Shown piece after piece: positions 6,459-7,424 of a stretch of 7,424 nt of DNA. Source of the DNA: Caryophanales bacterium UBA1624 (GTDB lineage: Bacteria > Bacillota_I > Bacilli_A > RFN20 > CAG-826). Location: contig DCMK01000023.1 of NCBI GenBank assembly GCA_002321395.1, forward strand, positions 6,864 to 14,287, in the 5' to 3' direction. Positions within the stretch are counted from its first letter, which is position 1; every line of letters begins with the position of its first letter. The position numbers and the translations under genes are program-made. Below the pieces are notes generated by a model. It searched no databases. It worked only from the letters and a program-made list of their open reading frames with translations, and was not told where the DNA came from.

Positions 6459-7424
6459 GTGATCACCCTCTATTTCTCCGCTCAGCCGCGCCTTGCCCAG
6501 GATATGGCCAAGCGCTTTCTGAAGAACAATTACCCCCGCCGGGACGAAGGGAACTACGCCTCCTTCAACATGCAGGTCACCTCCATATCCGAGCTGGTGA
6601 AGGAATGCGAGTCGCTTTCCTTGTTCTCGGAGAAGAAGTGCATCGTCGCCTCGGATTGCTTCTTCCTCCGGAAAGGCAAGCCCAAGCTGCTCCCCGGGGA
6701 CAGCCTCGACCTTTTGACGGAATATTGCAAAAAGCCCAATCCCCTCATCGATTTGATCCTTTTGGTCTTCGGGAATGATTTGGATCCGAAAAACCAAGTG
6801 GTCGCCCTTTTGTCGAAAACGGCGACTGTGAAGGAGGTCTCCGAGCCTTCCCAGCAGGAACTTGTTTCCTACGCCGAGAAGAAAGCCCGGACCCAAGGAA
6901 GCCCCTTCCAAAGCGGGGCCGCTTCCCTTTTGGTCAGCCGCGTCAACGGGGACTATTCCCGCTTCCTCGCCGAGTTCGACAAGCTGCTAGCCTACGCAAA
7001 CGGGGAGGAAATCACCAAAACGGCGGTGATGAGCCTCGTGAAAGGGGAACTCGAGCAAGACGCCTTCATCCTCTCCAACGCGCTTTTGAGGAACGATGTC
7101 TCCGGCGCTTTGTCTTGCTACCGCACCCTTAAGCAAAGCAAAGTCGAGGAAATCGCCTTGCTTTCGCTCCTTTCGAGCCAATTCCAATTCATGGAACGGG
7201 TGGATTACCTCGATCGCAAGGGCCTTTCTTCCTATCAGATCGCCATGGAGCTGAAAGCCAACCGCTATCGGGTCGACATGACGCTCCGTTCCTTAGGCGG
7301 AGTGGGGGAAGGGAAAGAAGAGGAGATTTTGGAGCAGATCTATAAGACTTGCCAAAGCATCCTCTCCGGGGAGGCGGAGCAAAGCTTCGCCTTCGAGCGC
7401 TTCCTCGCGAACTTCTCCTTATGA
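6459..7424 (+). CDS. holA: DNA polymerase III delta subunit (clamp loader, HolA family)
   Basis: A 321-residue protein, close to the usual 320-345. HolA is the clamp-opening wrench of the replicative clamp loader. The N-terminus has the family layout: ITLYFSAQPRLAQDMAKRFL, then SELVKECESLSLFSEKKCIV at about residues 45-64, where the delta subunit places its beta-clamp contact. The middle has LIDLILLVFGNDLDPKNQ and the domain II pattern AASLLVSRVNGDYSRFLAEFDKLLAYA. The C-terminal helical collar domain includes DAFILSNALLRNDVSGALSCYRTL and LLSLLSSQFQFM. The start is GTG, 7 nt after the comEC stop, with no Shine-Dalgarno sequence at usual distance (nearest AAGG about 28 nt away), so coupling to comEC or a leaderless transcript is implied. 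The comEA-comEC-holA order is common in Bacillota. The TGA stop ends exactly at the window edge. Confidence 0.9.
   Translation: MITLYFSAQPRLAQDMAKRFLKNNYPRRDEGNYASFNMQVTSISELVKECESLSLFSEKKCIVASDCFFLRKGKPKLLPGDSLDLLTEYCKKPNPLIDLILLVFGNDLDPKNQVVALLSKTATVKEVSEPSQQELVSYAEKKARTQGSPFQSGAASLLVSRVNGDYSRFLAEFDKLLAYANGEEITKTAVMSLVKGELEQDAFILSNALLRNDVSGALSCYRTLKQSKVEEIALLSLLSSQFQFMERVDYLDRKGLSSYQIAMELKANRYRVDMTLRSLGGVGEGKEEEILEQIYKTCQSILSGEAEQSFAFERFLANFSL

Overview
The window holds six complete protein genes and the tail of a seventh, all on the + strand. The set points to a Bacillota (Firmicutes) genome. An alanine T-box leader precedes alaS, a DUF1292 (YrzB-type) gene sits directly behind alaS, greA follows, and then comes the comEA-comEC-holA block typical of that phylum. 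The composition is rather GC-rich for the group. TGG is the tryptophan codon and TGA ends several genes (alaS, comEA, holA), so this is the standard bacterial code and not the Mycoplasma code. An uncultured GC-rich lineage of Bacilli or Erysipelotrichia type would fit, but I cannot place it further.

Layout. 1-117: last 38 codons of an unrecognised gene. 118-323: gene-free leader containing an alanine T-box riboswitch. 324-2942: alaS, alanyl-tRNA synthetase. 2945-3235: small acidic DUF1292 protein, with its start next to the alaS stop. 3244-3273: promoter of greA. 3302-3775: greA, transcript cleavage factor, closed by a strong intrinsic terminator (3791-3817). 3871-4413: comEA, membrane-anchored DNA receptor. 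4415-6451: comEC, DNA channel with a metallo-beta-lactamase domain. 6459-7424: holA, delta subunit of the DNA polymerase III clamp loader, whose stop codon is the last base of the window.

How the parts work together. alaS output is probably set by tRNA-Ala charging through the T-box. The expression platform looks translational: the antisequestrator arm can pair with the alaS Shine-Dalgarno sequence. DUF1292 is likely co-transcribed with alaS, while greA has its own promoter and terminator and is a separate unit. comEA, comEC and holA are packed with 1-nt and 7-nt gaps and read as one operon. Neither comEC nor holA has a good Shine-Dalgarno sequence, which suggests translational coupling, or for holA a possible leaderless transcript from a TATAAT box overlapping the comEC stop codon.

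I see no mobile element, CRISPR array, tRNA or rRNA, and no clearly new multi-gene system. The points most worth a second look are the compact, apparently translational alanine T-box, a 90-bp AT-rich island inside comEC, the degenerate competence motif of ComEC, and the TATAAT/GTG arrangement at holA.
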